Positions 1 to 6,010 of a stretch of DNA of 6,010 nt are shown here, in pieces (positions within the stretch are counted from its first letter, which is position 1; each line of letters starts with the position of its first letter). The translations under genes were made by a program, and so were the position numbers. This DNA is from Bifidobacteriaceae bacterium (GTDB lineage: Bacteria; Actinomycetota; Actinomycetes; Actinomycetales; WQXJ01), in assembly GCA_031266115.1 (NCBI GenBank), contig JAISBQ010000394.1, positions 1-6,010 on the forward strand. The letters are read 5' to 3'. The notes beneath the pieces are model-generated. The model saw nothing but the letters and a program-made list of their open reading frames with translations. It made no database searches and was not told where the DNA came from.

Positions 1-1650
1 GGGCTGGTAGGGCAGGCCGCTTCCTTCCCAATCGGTCTGCGCGGGATCGATCAGGGCCTCGATGGTGGACATGAGATTGCCATCCACCTCGTGATAGGCC
101 GATGACGGATCGACAGCGACGCTCTGAACGTACGGCGAGGCGTTGTTCGGCGCCGTGAAGCCTGTGAAATCGACCTGGACCTTGGGCGCCGCCGCGATCT
201 GCGCGGCCTCACCCGGATAGCTGTAGAAGTTCGCCGGATCCGACGTCATCTCGTTCGGGAGGGATTGGTCCGTCTCTTGGGTGGACAGCTGTTCGGTGAC
301 GAGGGTGGTCGGGACCTGAAGAATGCCGCCCACGCTGGTGGCCCGGGAGGAGTTGCCCACACGGATCACGTAGTCGCCACCCTCGAGGACGTAGGCGGCC
401 CGTGCCTGGTCATAGGAGGACATCTCCGTGGTGGGGAAGGTGATGGTCAGCGTCTGGGATTCGCCCGGCGCAAGGGTGCCAGTCTTCCCGAAGCCCGCCA
501 GTTCCTGGTATGGCTTGTCCAACCCGGTCTGGGGGGCCGAGAAATAGACCTGCACCACTTCCTGGCCGGGGTAGGTGGTTCCGGTATTCGTAACGGTCGA
601 TGTCACGGTCACGGTCTCAGCGGTCGCGGTGACCGAATCCACCTCGACCGAGAAGTCGGTATAGGAGGCCCCGTATCCGAATGGATAGTTGACGCTCCCG
701 TCAGGATCGTTGGGCTTGCCGGAGCGGTGGAAAGAGTCGAAGTACCGGTAGCCCACGTAGATGCCCTCGGTGTAGTCCTCTTGAAGGGAGTCGCCATCGC
801 CGCGGGCAAAGGTGGCGCTGGCCGGATACAGCCAGTAGGCGGACGCCCAGGTGTCGGTGAGCTTGCCCGACGGGCTCACCGCGCCAGACAGGACATCCAC
901 CAGCGCGTGGCCGGACTCTTGGCCGGCTTGGCTCATGAGGATCATCGAATCCAGGGCACGCCCGCCACCGAATCCCGCCGTGGAGGCATTGATGGACTTA
1001 TAGAAGGTCGTGTCGACAATGCCACCCACGTTGAGAACAACCACAACGTTGGCGTAGGTCCGTCCGATCAGTTCGAGGTTGGCTCGCTCCGTGGCGGACA
1101 ACAGATAGTCCCCGGCGCCCGAGGACCGATCCGAGCCCTCGCCCGAGTTGCGGGCAAGCACGTACACAGCGTGATCGGTGGCGCGAGTGGGTTGGACGCT
1201 CGCCTCGGTGAGTGCGATCTCCAGCGCCGAATAGTCGATGCCACCCCACATGCCACCCCCGCCCGACGCGCCGTCGGCACCCGTAGACATGGCATCCCAG
1301 TACGCCGCGGACGTGGTGACGGTATAGCCCGCCGCCTCGAACCCTTGGCGGACGCTGATCGTGTAGCGGTTGTTCACATCGCCGGACCCGGTGCCGCCCT
1401 TCACGGTCTTGTGGGCCCCCACCCCGAACAGTGCGACGGGACCTGACGCCGGCAGCGGCAGCGAGGAGCCGTGATTCTCGAGGAGGACCATGCCTTCGAC
1501 GCCGGCCTGCCGTGCCAGCGCCGCGTGTGCCTGGTCGGTCGCCGTCGGGACGTCGGTGGCGCGGTTCGCAAAGGCGCCTGGACCCCCCATCGTGGCGGCG
1601 AGCGCCAGCGCTGTCAGCACGCACAGCGCGGCTTTCGCGTGTGTTCTCAT
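1..1650 (-). CDS. Secreted glycoside hydrolase family 3 (beta-glucosidase-like), inverted domain order, partial
   Basis: This reads open for 550 codons from ATG 1648-1650 to the left edge, so the 3' end is missing. Residues 1-29 form a signal peptide (basic MRTHAK, hydrophobic core, cleavage likely after GAFA). The GH3 alpha/beta 'C-terminal' domain follows at about 45-270, with VLLENHGSSLPL, ALFGVGAH, an SGEGSDR motif at 169-175, VVVVLNVGGIVD and GQESGHALVDVLSG. The family motif YPFGYGASYTDF lies at about 322-333. An Fn3-like domain follows at about 335-435 (TVTNTGTTYPGQEVVQVYF). Glu171 of SGEG is the probable acid/base residue by family analogy. The catalytic (beta/alpha)8 domain with the Asp nucleophile normally comes first. 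Here it must follow, beyond the window, as in the inverted enzymes known from Ruminococcus albus and Butyrivibrio, or else be absent. The likely role is extracellular hydrolysis of beta-linked glucosides or related glycans; the substrate cannot be told. An AAGGAAGG Shine-Dalgarno-like run lies 10 nt upstream of the ATG. The gene is divergent from the zinc operon and has no evident functional link to it. Confidence 0.9.
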   Translation of the reverse strand, partial: MRTHAKAALCVLTALALAATMGGPGAFANRATDVPTATDQAHAALARQAGVEGMVLLENHGSSLPLPASGPVALFGVGAHKTVKGGTGSGDVNNRYTISVRQGFEAAGYTVTTSAAYWDAMSTGADGASGGGGMWGGIDYSALEIALTEASVQPTRATDHAVYVLARNSGEGSDRSSGAGDYLLSATERANLELIGRTYANVVVVLNVGGIVDTTFYKSINASTAGFGGGRALDSMILMSQAGQESGHALVDVLSGAVSPSGKLTDTWASAYWLYPASATFARGDGDSLQEDYTEGIYVGYRYFDSFHRSGKPNDPDGSVNYPFGYGASYTDFSVEVDSVTATAETVTVTSTVTNTGTTYPGQEVVQVYFSAPQTGLDKPYQELAGFGKTGTLAPGESQTLTITFPTTEMSSYDQARAAYVLEGGDYVIRVGNSSRATSVGGILQVPTTLVTEQLSTQETDQSLPNEMTSDPANFYSYPGEAAQIAAAPKVQVDFTGFTAPNNASPYVQSVAVDPSSAYHEVDGNLMSTIEALIDPAQTDWEGSGLPYQP

Positions 1651-1997
1651 TCCGTGTAACCCTTCCTTCTGCGGGTGACCAAGGCGCCCGGACTGCGGCT
1701 CTTCTGCACACAGAACATGGCTTTTTCAGTCACTCCTCGTCTTATTCATCGACGATCGCCGATCCGCGAATCTCTCCCATCAATCCGGCAATCAGGCCCT
1801 GGTCAGCGGCTCTGCTCAGGACTCGGCCACACTAGTAGACCCCACCGCCGTCCACAAGTGTCGGCTGTAGACGGCATATTTAGGACCCGTTTCGTTCTAA
1901 TACGGCACACGGAACATCGGCCCCACCCCGCGCTCGGGCGTCACCATCGCGCACCAAAGGGCCCGATGCCCACGATGCCGGACACGCGGCCGGCGGT
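1651..1997. other. Divergent intergenic region, mostly without recognisable features
   Basis: This stretch separates the minus-strand GH3 gene from the plus-strand znu operon. I find no convincing gene in it; the open frames that cross it have no recognisable protein character. A weak minus-strand promoter candidate for the GH3 gene is TTGTGG (1852-1857), a 17-bp spacer and TAGTGT (1829-1834). It would leave a leader of about 170-180 nt, and I consider it tentative. A locally AT-rich patch at 1876-1902 contains an imperfect dyad (TATTTAG and CTAATA). Its role is unknown. Confidence 0.5.
1661..1668 (-). promoter_or_regulatory. Ribosome binding site of the GH3 gene
   Basis: On the minus strand this reads AAGGAAGG, ending 10 nt before ATG 1648-1650. 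It supports that start, which also gives a well-formed signal peptide. The spacing is slightly long but acceptable. Confidence 0.55.
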
Positions 1998-2027
1998 TTG
2001 ACGCGACCCTCCTCGACTAGCGAGAAT
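1998..2027 (+). promoter_or_regulatory. Probable znu operon promoter
   Basis: The -35 box TTGACG (1998-2003) matches TTGACA at five of six positions. It is followed by 18 bp and a -10 box GAGAAT (2022-2027). A start site about 7 nt downstream falls at 2034-2035, on the A of the znuA ATG, which predicts a leaderless mRNA. No Shine-Dalgarno sequence precedes that ATG, which agrees. The -10 box lies inside the palindromic operator, a classical arrangement for repression. This was read by eye; the start site is inferred. Confidence 0.6.
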
Positions 2028-2034
2028 CATTCTC
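2022..2034. promoter_or_regulatory. Zur-type operator (perfect 13-bp palindrome)
   Basis: GAGAATCATTCTC is a perfect inverted repeat of 6-bp arms around one central base. It has the AAT-N-ATT core of actinobacterial Zur boxes (TGAAAATGATTTTCA-like) and also resembles Fur boxes. It covers the -10 element and touches the znuA start codon. A Fur-family gene closes the same operon, so zinc-dependent repression by that protein is the simplest reading. Fur is possible from the sequence alone, but the zinc-transport genes favour Zur. I saw no second copy in the window. Confidence 0.75.
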
Positions 2035-3039
2035 ATGCCTGAGCCTGATACCGCCACTCCCACCTGCCCACCACGCGTGCCCGCCCCCCACACCACCGCC
2101 CACCCCACGAGCAGTCCTCGCGCCACACGCCGCCCGCACCGCCACGCCATCACGGCGGTGGCAGCGACCCTCGCGCTCGTGGCGGGCGCCACGGGCTGCA
2201 CGTCGGGCGGCCCCACATCAGACGATCGAGACAAGGTCCAGGTCCTCGTCTCGTTCTATCCGCTTCAGTTCCTCGCCGAACGCATCGCCCCGGCCGGCGC
2301 CACGGTTGCCACCCTCACCCCACCCGGAGCCGAACCACACGATCTGGAACTGTCGCCCGCCCAGGTCGCCGACATCGGCCGGGCGAACCTGGTGATCTAC
2401 CTGTCTGGATTCCAGCCATCCGTGGACGAGGCGATCGCGGCCAGGGCCCCCGCCCACGTGGTTGACGCCGCGACCTTGACGCACCTGGAGTCCCTCGCCG
2501 CCGATGGCGCGTCGACCGAGTCCGGCGGCGTCCCCGACCCCCACTTCTGGCTCGATCCGCTCCGCATGGAACCGGTTGCCGACGCGATCGCTAGCCAGCT
2601 GACCGCCATCGTCCCCGATGACGCTGCCGGGATCGCCGAACGACGCGACGCCGTGGTCGGCGACCTCGCCGCCCTGGGCACCCGATTCACCGACGGTCTG
2701 GCCACATGCCAGCTCACCACGATCGTCGTCACCCACGCCGCCTTCGGCTATCTCGCCCGCCGCTACGGCCTCACGCAACTGTCTGTCGGCGGGATCGATC
2801 CCGACTCCGAGCCCTCCCCCGCCCGGATCCGCGAGGTCGCGGCATCGCTCGAGGGGACCGGCGTCACCACAGTCTTCTTCGAGTCCCAAGCCAGCCCTGA
2901 CATTGCGCGTACGCTTGCCGATCAAGCGGGACTCACCGCCGAGGTGCTTGATCCCCTTGAGGCGAGCGCACCCGGCGACTACCTCACCCGAATGGACACC
3001 GACCTGGCCACGCTACGCGGGGCATTGGAGTGCACGTGA
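2035..3039 (+). CDS. znuA: Zinc ABC transporter substrate-binding lipoprotein (ZnuA-like)
   Basis: A 334-residue cluster A-I metal-binding protein that captures Zn(II) outside the membrane and delivers it to ZnuB. A basic stretch (RRPHRH, 32-37) precedes a hydrophobic segment and a lipobox ending at Cys55 (ATGC). Family motifs are PGAEPHDLELSP (His102), DPHFWLDP (His170), VTHAAFGYLARRYGL (His234), FFESQASPDIA and LDPLE (Asp306). Three His plus a carboxylate suit zinc; Mn-specific relatives often carry Glu at the third position. Cys225 and Cys332 may form a disulphide. The His-rich loop common between the first two ligands of ZnuA proteins is absent. The first 40 residues before the hydrophobic segment are unusually long, Pro-rich and His-containing. 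The ATG has no Shine-Dalgarno sequence but fits a leaderless start. GTG 2077 (Val15) is an alternative, also without one. It is the first gene of the znu operon, and its TGA overlaps the znuC start. Confidence 0.92.
   Translation: MPEPDTATPTCPPRVPAPHTTAHPTSSPRATRRPHRHAITAVAATLALVAGATGCTSGGPTSDDRDKVQVLVSFYPLQFLAERIAPAGATVATLTPPGAEPHDLELSPAQVADIGRANLVIYLSGFQPSVDEAIAARAPAHVVDAATLTHLESLAADGASTESGGVPDPHFWLDPLRMEPVADAIASQLTAIVPDDAAGIAERRDAVVGDLAALGTRFTDGLATCQLTTIVVTHAAFGYLARRYGLTQLSVGGIDPDSEPSPARIREVAASLEGTGVTTVFFESQASPDIARTLADQAGLTAEVLDPLEASAPGDYLTRMDTDLATLRGALECT
3027..3038 (+). promoter_or_regulatory. RBS and overlapping start of znuC
   Basis: GGAG (3027-3030) lies 5 nt before GTG 3036-3038, whose last two bases begin the znuA stop TGA (3037-3039). 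This GTGA overlap, typical of translational coupling, decides against the earlier GTG at 3030 and the later ATG at 3051, neither of which has a suitable ribosome site. Confidence 0.7.
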
Positions 3040-3845
3040 CCGACCAGGCCATGGCGAACCCCACCAGCGCCGTCGCCACCCATGCAGTACGGGTGGCGTA
3101 CGACGGGACCGAGGTGGTCCACGGCATCGACCTCGACATCGCTTCAGGCGACGTGGTGGCGCTCCTCGGCGCCAACGGATCGGGTAAGACCACGCTGGTC
3201 AAGGCCCTCCTGGGCGTCCTGCCGCTCACTGCGGGAACCGTGAGCCTTCTCGGCGAGCCCCTCGGACGGACGGTCCCGTGGAACCGCATCGGCTACGTCC
3301 CCCAGCGAGCGACCGCGGCGACCGGAGTCCCCACCACTCCGCTCGAGGTGGTGGCCTCAGGGCTCCTGGCCGGGCATCGCCTGCGCCTCCCTCGCGATTC
3401 GCGTGCCCGATCGATCGCCGCCCTGGGCACCGTGGGCCTCGCCGATCGCGCACGCGACAACGTCGCGGAGCTGTCTGGTGGCCAACAGCAGCGCGTCCTC
3501 ATCGCCCGCGCCCTGGTGAAAGAACCCCAACTGCTCATCCTCGACGAGCCGAACACCGGCCTCGACGCCGAGAGTCAAGACGCCCTCGTCCGGGCACTCC
3601 AACGGGACACGACCCCAACCACCGCCCACGCCCCGATGACGCTCATCATGGTGCTCCATGAAATCGGCCCGTACGCCCCCCTCATCACCCGGTCGGTCAT
3701 CCTGCGCGACGGACTTGTCGCCGAAGACCGCGCCGCCGCACCCACGCCACACGACCCCGCCCATCCGCTCGGCGATCCGCACCATGCTCACCCGGGCCCT
3801 ATCCCACCCCACCATCGCACCCCCGATCTGGAATGGAGGCCCTGA
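3036..3845 (+). CDS. znuC: Zinc ABC transporter ATP-binding protein (ZnuC-like)
   Basis: The cytoplasmic ATPase that drives zinc import through ZnuB; 269 residues from GTG 3036. All nucleotide-binding motifs are intact: Walker A GANGSGKTT (45-53), Q-loop Gln90 in GYVPQR, signature LSGGQQQR (146-153), Walker B LLILDEP (166-172), D-loop GLD (175-177) and switch His208 (VLHE). The ATPase core ends near residue 230. The C-terminal tail that follows is Pro-rich and carries seven His between residues 239 and 260, a possible metal-sensing or metal-binding extension as seen in some ZnuC proteins. It overlaps znuA by 4 nt and ends 4 nt before znuB. The fold alone does not separate zinc from manganese transport. 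The zinc call rests on the Zur box, the His ligands of ZnuA and the Zur gene. Confidence 0.93.
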   Translation: MTDQAMANPTSAVATHAVRVAYDGTEVVHGIDLDIASGDVVALLGANGSGKTTLVKALLGVLPLTAGTVSLLGEPLGRTVPWNRIGYVPQRATAATGVPTTPLEVVASGLLAGHRLRLPRDSRARSIAALGTVGLADRARDNVAELSGGQQQRVLIARALVKEPQLLILDEPNTGLDAESQDALVRALQRDTTPTTAHAPMTLIMVLHEIGPYAPLITRSVILRDGLVAEDRAAAPTPHDPAHPLGDPHHAHPGPIPPHHRTPDLEWRP

Positions 3846-3849
3846 CACC

Positions 3850-4695
3850 GTGTTTACCGACCCGTTGATGCTGCGCGCGTTGGCTGTTGCTGTCCTCGTC
3901 GGGGCGGCCGCCCCAGTGGTTGGGACGTTCCTCGTCCAGCGCAGACTCGCCCTGCTTGGCGACGGGATCGGACACATCGCACTCACCGGGGTCGCGCTCG
4001 GCTGGCTGGTCGGCTCATGGATGGGACTCGTCCCGCGCGATGCACTAGCCATCCCCGGAGCCGTCATCGCCTCGGTGGTGGGTGCCACCGCTATCGAACT
4101 CATCCGCGCCCGCGGCCGCACCTCCGGCGACCTCGCACTGGCCCTGCTGTTCTATGGCGGAATCGCCTCGGGCGCTCTGGTGATCAAGATTGCCGGCGGC
4201 ACCAACGCCAACTTGGTCGCCTACCTGTTCGGGTCGATCTCCACGGTCTCGACGGCCGATGTGGTCACCACGGCGATCCTCGCCGGCCTGTGCCTGACGG
4301 TGGGCTTGACCGTGCGCAGCGCCCTGTTCGCCGTCAGCAACGACGAAGAGGTGGCCTCGGCCGCAGGCCTTCCCGTCCGGGCGTTGAACGTCACCCTCGC
4401 CGCGTTGGCGGCGCTGACCGTCACCACGGCGATGCGCGTGGTGGGGCTCCTCCTGGTGAGCGCACTCATGATTGTGCCCGTCGCCATCGCCCAACTGATC
4501 GCCAAGTCCTTCGCCGGGACGATGGCGCTCGCCTGCATCGTGGCCATCGCCGTGTCGGTGATGGGGTTGAGCCTGACCTATTGGTACGACCTACCACCGG
4601 GCGCCACCATCGTGGTCCTCGCCTTCATCGGCCACGGGTCCGTCGTGGCGATCCGGCCCCTTATCGCCGCGCGGCGACGGCGCCTCGCCGCGTAG
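3850..4695 (+). CDS. znuB: Zinc ABC transporter permease (ZnuB-like)
   Basis: Integral membrane channel of the importer, ABC-3 (ZnuB/TroC/MntB) family; 281 residues, the normal length. Hydrophobic segments run almost throughout, roughly eight of them. Family landmarks are LLGDGIGHIALTGVALG (36-51), GGTNANLVAYLFGSI (116-130), LLVSALMIVPVAIAQLIAKSFAG (201-223) and YDLPPGATIVVL (246-257). The C-terminus is basic (RRRR), as expected for a cytoplasmic end. The frame stays open upstream to ATG 3658, but that part is the Pro/Arg-rich shadow of znuC. GTG 3850, preceded by GGAGG at 3835-3839 with a 10-nt gap, puts the first membrane segment at the N-terminus. ATG 3868 is a weaker alternative. The gene ends with two tandem TAG codons (4693-4698). 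Confidence 0.93.
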   Translation: MFTDPLMLRALAVAVLVGAAAPVVGTFLVQRRLALLGDGIGHIALTGVALGWLVGSWMGLVPRDALAIPGAVIASVVGATAIELIRARGRTSGDLALALLFYGGIASGALVIKIAGGTNANLVAYLFGSISTVSTADVVTTAILAGLCLTVGLTVRSALFAVSNDEEVASAAGLPVRALNVTLAALAALTVTTAMRVVGLLLVSALMIVPVAIAQLIAKSFAGTMALACIVAIAVSVMGLSLTYWYDLPPGATIVVLAFIGHGSVVAIRPLIAARRRRLAA

Positions 4696-4728
4696 TAGCC
4701 TCGCCATCCATGGCCCCCCACTGCCGTC

Positions 4729-4744
4729 AGGAGGCATGACCGTG
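4729..4744 (+). promoter_or_regulatory. RBS deciding the zur start
   Basis: A perfect AGGAGG (4729-4734) lies only 1 nt before ATG 4736 but 7 nt before in-frame GTG 4742. Normal spacing therefore favours the GTG and a protein two residues shorter. Confidence 0.7.
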
Positions 4745-5173
4745 ACTCGCACTATCCCTGTCCACCCGAGGCCGCGCCGGACCGCGAGGCGAAAGACCAA
4801 GCAGCAGATCGCCATCGTCGGCGTGTTGCGAGGCAAGAAGGAGTTCTGGTCCGCGACCCAGATCTATAACGAGCTGCGCACCCAAGGGTCCACGGTGGGG
4901 CTCGCGACCGTGTACCGGACCCTCGCCGTCCTGGCGGCCGAGGGCGAACTCGACGCGCTTCAGCATCCGGGAACCACCGAGACTCTCTACCGGGCGTGCG
5001 GCGATCTCGACCACCATCACCACCTCACCTGTCGTGAATGCGGCCTCACCGTCGAGGTCAAGGCACCGGAGATCGAGGCGTTCGCCCGCAGCGTCGCGGC
5101 CGGGAATGGATTCGGCGATGTGGACCACACCTTGGAGATCACCGGGACCTGCCCGTCCTGCGCGACACCGTGA
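4742..5173 (+). CDS. zur: Fur-family zinc uptake regulator (Zur)
   Basis: A DNA-binding metalloregulator of 143 residues, the usual Fur/Zur size. A basic N-terminal arm leads into the winged helix, with recognition helix GLATVYRTLAVLAAEGEL (53-70). The dimerisation half contains YRACGDLDHHHHLTCREC (83-100), Glu112, His129 (VDHTLEITG) and TCPSC (136-140). Two CxxC pairs (Cys97/Cys100 and Cys137/Cys140) make the structural zinc site. The His91-94 cluster, Glu112, His129 and Cys86 correspond in order and spacing to the two regulatory zinc sites described in Streptomyces Zur. The Cys of YRxC next to the His cluster, and the position directly after znuABC, favour Zur over Fur or PerR. Zn-bound Zur would repress at the 2022-2034 palindrome, making the operon autoregulated. 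I saw no separate promoter in the 46-nt gap after znuB. If translation began at ATG 4736 it would have 145 residues. Confidence 0.9.
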   Translation: MTRTIPVHPRPRRTARRKTKQQIAIVGVLRGKKEFWSATQIYNELRTQGSTVGLATVYRTLAVLAAEGELDALQHPGTTETLYRACGDLDHHHHLTCRECGLTVEVKAPEIEAFARSVAAGNGFGDVDHTLEITGTCPSCATP

Positions 5174-5259
5174 GGACCGCGCCGACACACGTCACCCTCC
5201 GATGCCGTTGTCCACAGGCACTATCCGGGCCGGCCCGCAGCGCCATACCCTTGTGGCCC
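5174..5259 (+). other. Short intergenic gap between zur and the DUF4349 gene
   Basis: I find no intrinsic terminator hairpin with a T-run here, so the end of the zur transcript is not visible. A weak -10-like TACCCT (5246-5251) lies 8 nt before ATG 5260 and could give a leaderless or very short-leader mRNA. No -35 box at proper spacing supports it. Confidence 0.3.
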
Positions 5260-6010
5260 ATGGCAACAATGCGGATGCGACATGGATGTGCCCTCGCTCT
5301 CATGGTCGTGGTCGGGCTGATGGCCGGCTGCTCGGGAAAGGTGGCCGATTCCGGCGGGATCGAGGAGCCGGACTTTGGCGATGAGGTCACCGACTGGCAG
5401 GAGTTGGGCGAATCGGACACCGACGTCGGATTCGAGGCGGCTGAGGACCCTGTCGGCGAGCCCGATCTTTATCCGCCAGCCGAACCCACCCTCGCGGACC
5501 CCGAGATGGGGTCGGGGTCGGAACCGGGGTGGGAACCGACCGCCGTCGACCACACCCAGGTGGTCACCATCGGGGATCTCGCGCTGCGAAGCGACACTCC
5601 CGCGGACACGTTCGAGCGGGCCAAGGAGATCGCCATACAGGTCGGGGGCATCGTGGAATCCGCTTCGGTCCATGGTGAGGACCCCAAGGACCAATCCGTC
5701 TCGGCCACCATGCGCATCCCCTCGGACAGGTTCTCCGGAGCGGTGGACACGATCAAGACGCTCGGCCGCGTGGCGGGGTGGCAGCACTCGTCCACCGATG
5801 TGGGGGCTGACGTGGTGGACCTGGATGCGCGCATCTCGGGCATGCGAGCCTCGATCACCCGCTTGGAGGTGATGGTGAGCGAGGCGTCGTCCACCGAGGT
5901 TCTTCTCGACGTGGAGTCCATGCTCTCCCAGCGCCAGGTCGAACTCGAATCCCTGCTCTCCCAGCGGGCCTATTACGCGGATCAGGTGAGTCTGTCCACC
6001 CTCAACCTCT
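5260..6010 (+). CDS. DUF4349-family lipoprotein, partial
   Basis: An open frame of 250 codons running off the right edge. A basic start (MRMRHG), a hydrophobic stretch and a lipobox LMAGC, with Cys24 as lipid anchor, make it an exported lipoprotein. Residues 26-97 form a disordered-looking linker with 22 Asp/Glu and no Lys, Arg, His or Cys. From about residue 98 the pattern matches DUF4349: VVTIGDLALRSD, GGIVESASV, ATMRIPSDRF, VDLDARISGM, then a heptad/hendecad-like helix around LLDVESMLSQ. Complete family members usually go on to a second beta segment and a C-terminal membrane helix, not visible here. The function of DUF4349 proteins is not established. ATGs at 5260, 5269 and 5275 are all possible. 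None has a clear Shine-Dalgarno sequence; 5260 is chosen because of the -10-like element just upstream. Its position after zur may be coincidental. Confidence 0.8.
   Translation, partial: MATMRMRHGCALALMVVVGLMAGCSGKVADSGGIEEPDFGDEVTDWQELGESDTDVGFEAAEDPVGEPDLYPPAEPTLADPEMGSGSEPGWEPTAVDHTQVVTIGDLALRSDTPADTFERAKEIAIQVGGIVESASVHGEDPKDQSVSATMRIPSDRFSGAVDTIKTLGRVAGWQHSSTDVGADVVDLDARISGMRASITRLEVMVSEASSTEVLLDVESMLSQRQVELESLLSQRAYYADQVSLSTLNL
5914..5967 (+). repeat. Two 21-nt imperfect direct repeats inside the DUF4349 helix
   Basis: Positions 5914-5934 and 5947-5967 differ at 3 of 21 bases. They encode ESMLSQR and ESLLSQR, 11 residues apart. The repeat lies in the predicted coiled-coil helix of the lipoprotein. 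It could be a small tandem duplication or the natural 11-residue periodicity of the helix. Confidence 0.5.

Noticed and set aside
265..1446. A 393-codon plus-strand open frame
   Set aside because: It is the antisense shadow of the GH3 gene. The minus-strand reading has a signal peptide and a full series of GH3 motifs, while this frame resembles no family.
1675..2001. Plus-strand open frame in the divergent spacer
   Set aside because: Its composition is low-complexity Arg/Pro/His, it has no ribosome site or recognisable domain, and it runs into the znu promoter.
2022..2034. The palindrome as an iron (Fur/DtxR-type) operator
   Set aside because: Its sequence overlaps the Fur-box pattern, but the adjacent genes transport zinc and the only Fur-family protein present has Zur-type Cys/His features. 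No DtxR/IdeR-like 19-bp box is evident.
3658..3849. N-terminal extension of ZnuB
   Set aside because: It overlaps the end of znuC in another frame, is Pro/Arg-rich and unlike the family. GTG 3850 with GGAGG upstream gives a normal-length permease.
3357..4121. Minus-strand open frame of 254 codons
   Set aside because: It is antisense to znuC and znuB, both of which are intact with diagnostic motifs. Long shadow frames are expected in such GC-rich DNA.
4696..4735. Possible terminator between znuB and zur
   Set aside because: There is no stable hairpin followed by a T-run; the gap is just a short spacer ending in the zur ribosome site.

Overview
The window comes from a high-GC Gram-positive actinobacterium. 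The evidence is the strong G/C preference at third codon positions, GTG starts, two lipobox-type lipoproteins, a Zur-type Fur-family regulator and at least one probable leaderless transcript. I do not assign a genus.

Layout. Positions 1-1650 (minus strand) hold the N-terminal 550 codons of a secreted glycoside hydrolase family 3 enzyme. The gene runs off the left edge. Its domains are in the less common inverted order: signal peptide, then the GH3 'C-terminal' alpha/beta domain, then an Fn3-like domain. The catalytic (beta/alpha)8 domain is expected outside the window. Positions 1651-2034 are a divergent intergenic region. At its right end are a promoter (TTGACG-18 bp-GAGAAT) and a perfect 13-bp Zur/Fur-like palindrome that covers the -10 element and abuts the next start codon.

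Positions 2035-5173 (plus strand) are a compact zinc-uptake operon. It encodes a ZnuA-type substrate-binding lipoprotein, the ATPase ZnuC (overlapping znuA by 4 nt), the permease ZnuB (4 nt after znuC) and, after a 46-nt gap, a Fur-family protein best read as Zur. ZnuA captures Zn(II) outside the membrane, ZnuB carries it across, and ZnuC powers transport. Zn-loaded Zur probably represses the operon, and itself with it, at the palindrome. Positions 5260-6010 (plus strand) encode the start of a DUF4349-family lipoprotein with a very acidic linker, cut by the right edge.

I see no RNA genes, CRISPR array, insertion sequence or convincing intrinsic terminator. Nothing here amounts to a wholly new system. 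The most distinctive features are the operator-promoter-start arrangement ahead of znuA, the inverted GH3 architecture and the His-rich ZnuC tail.
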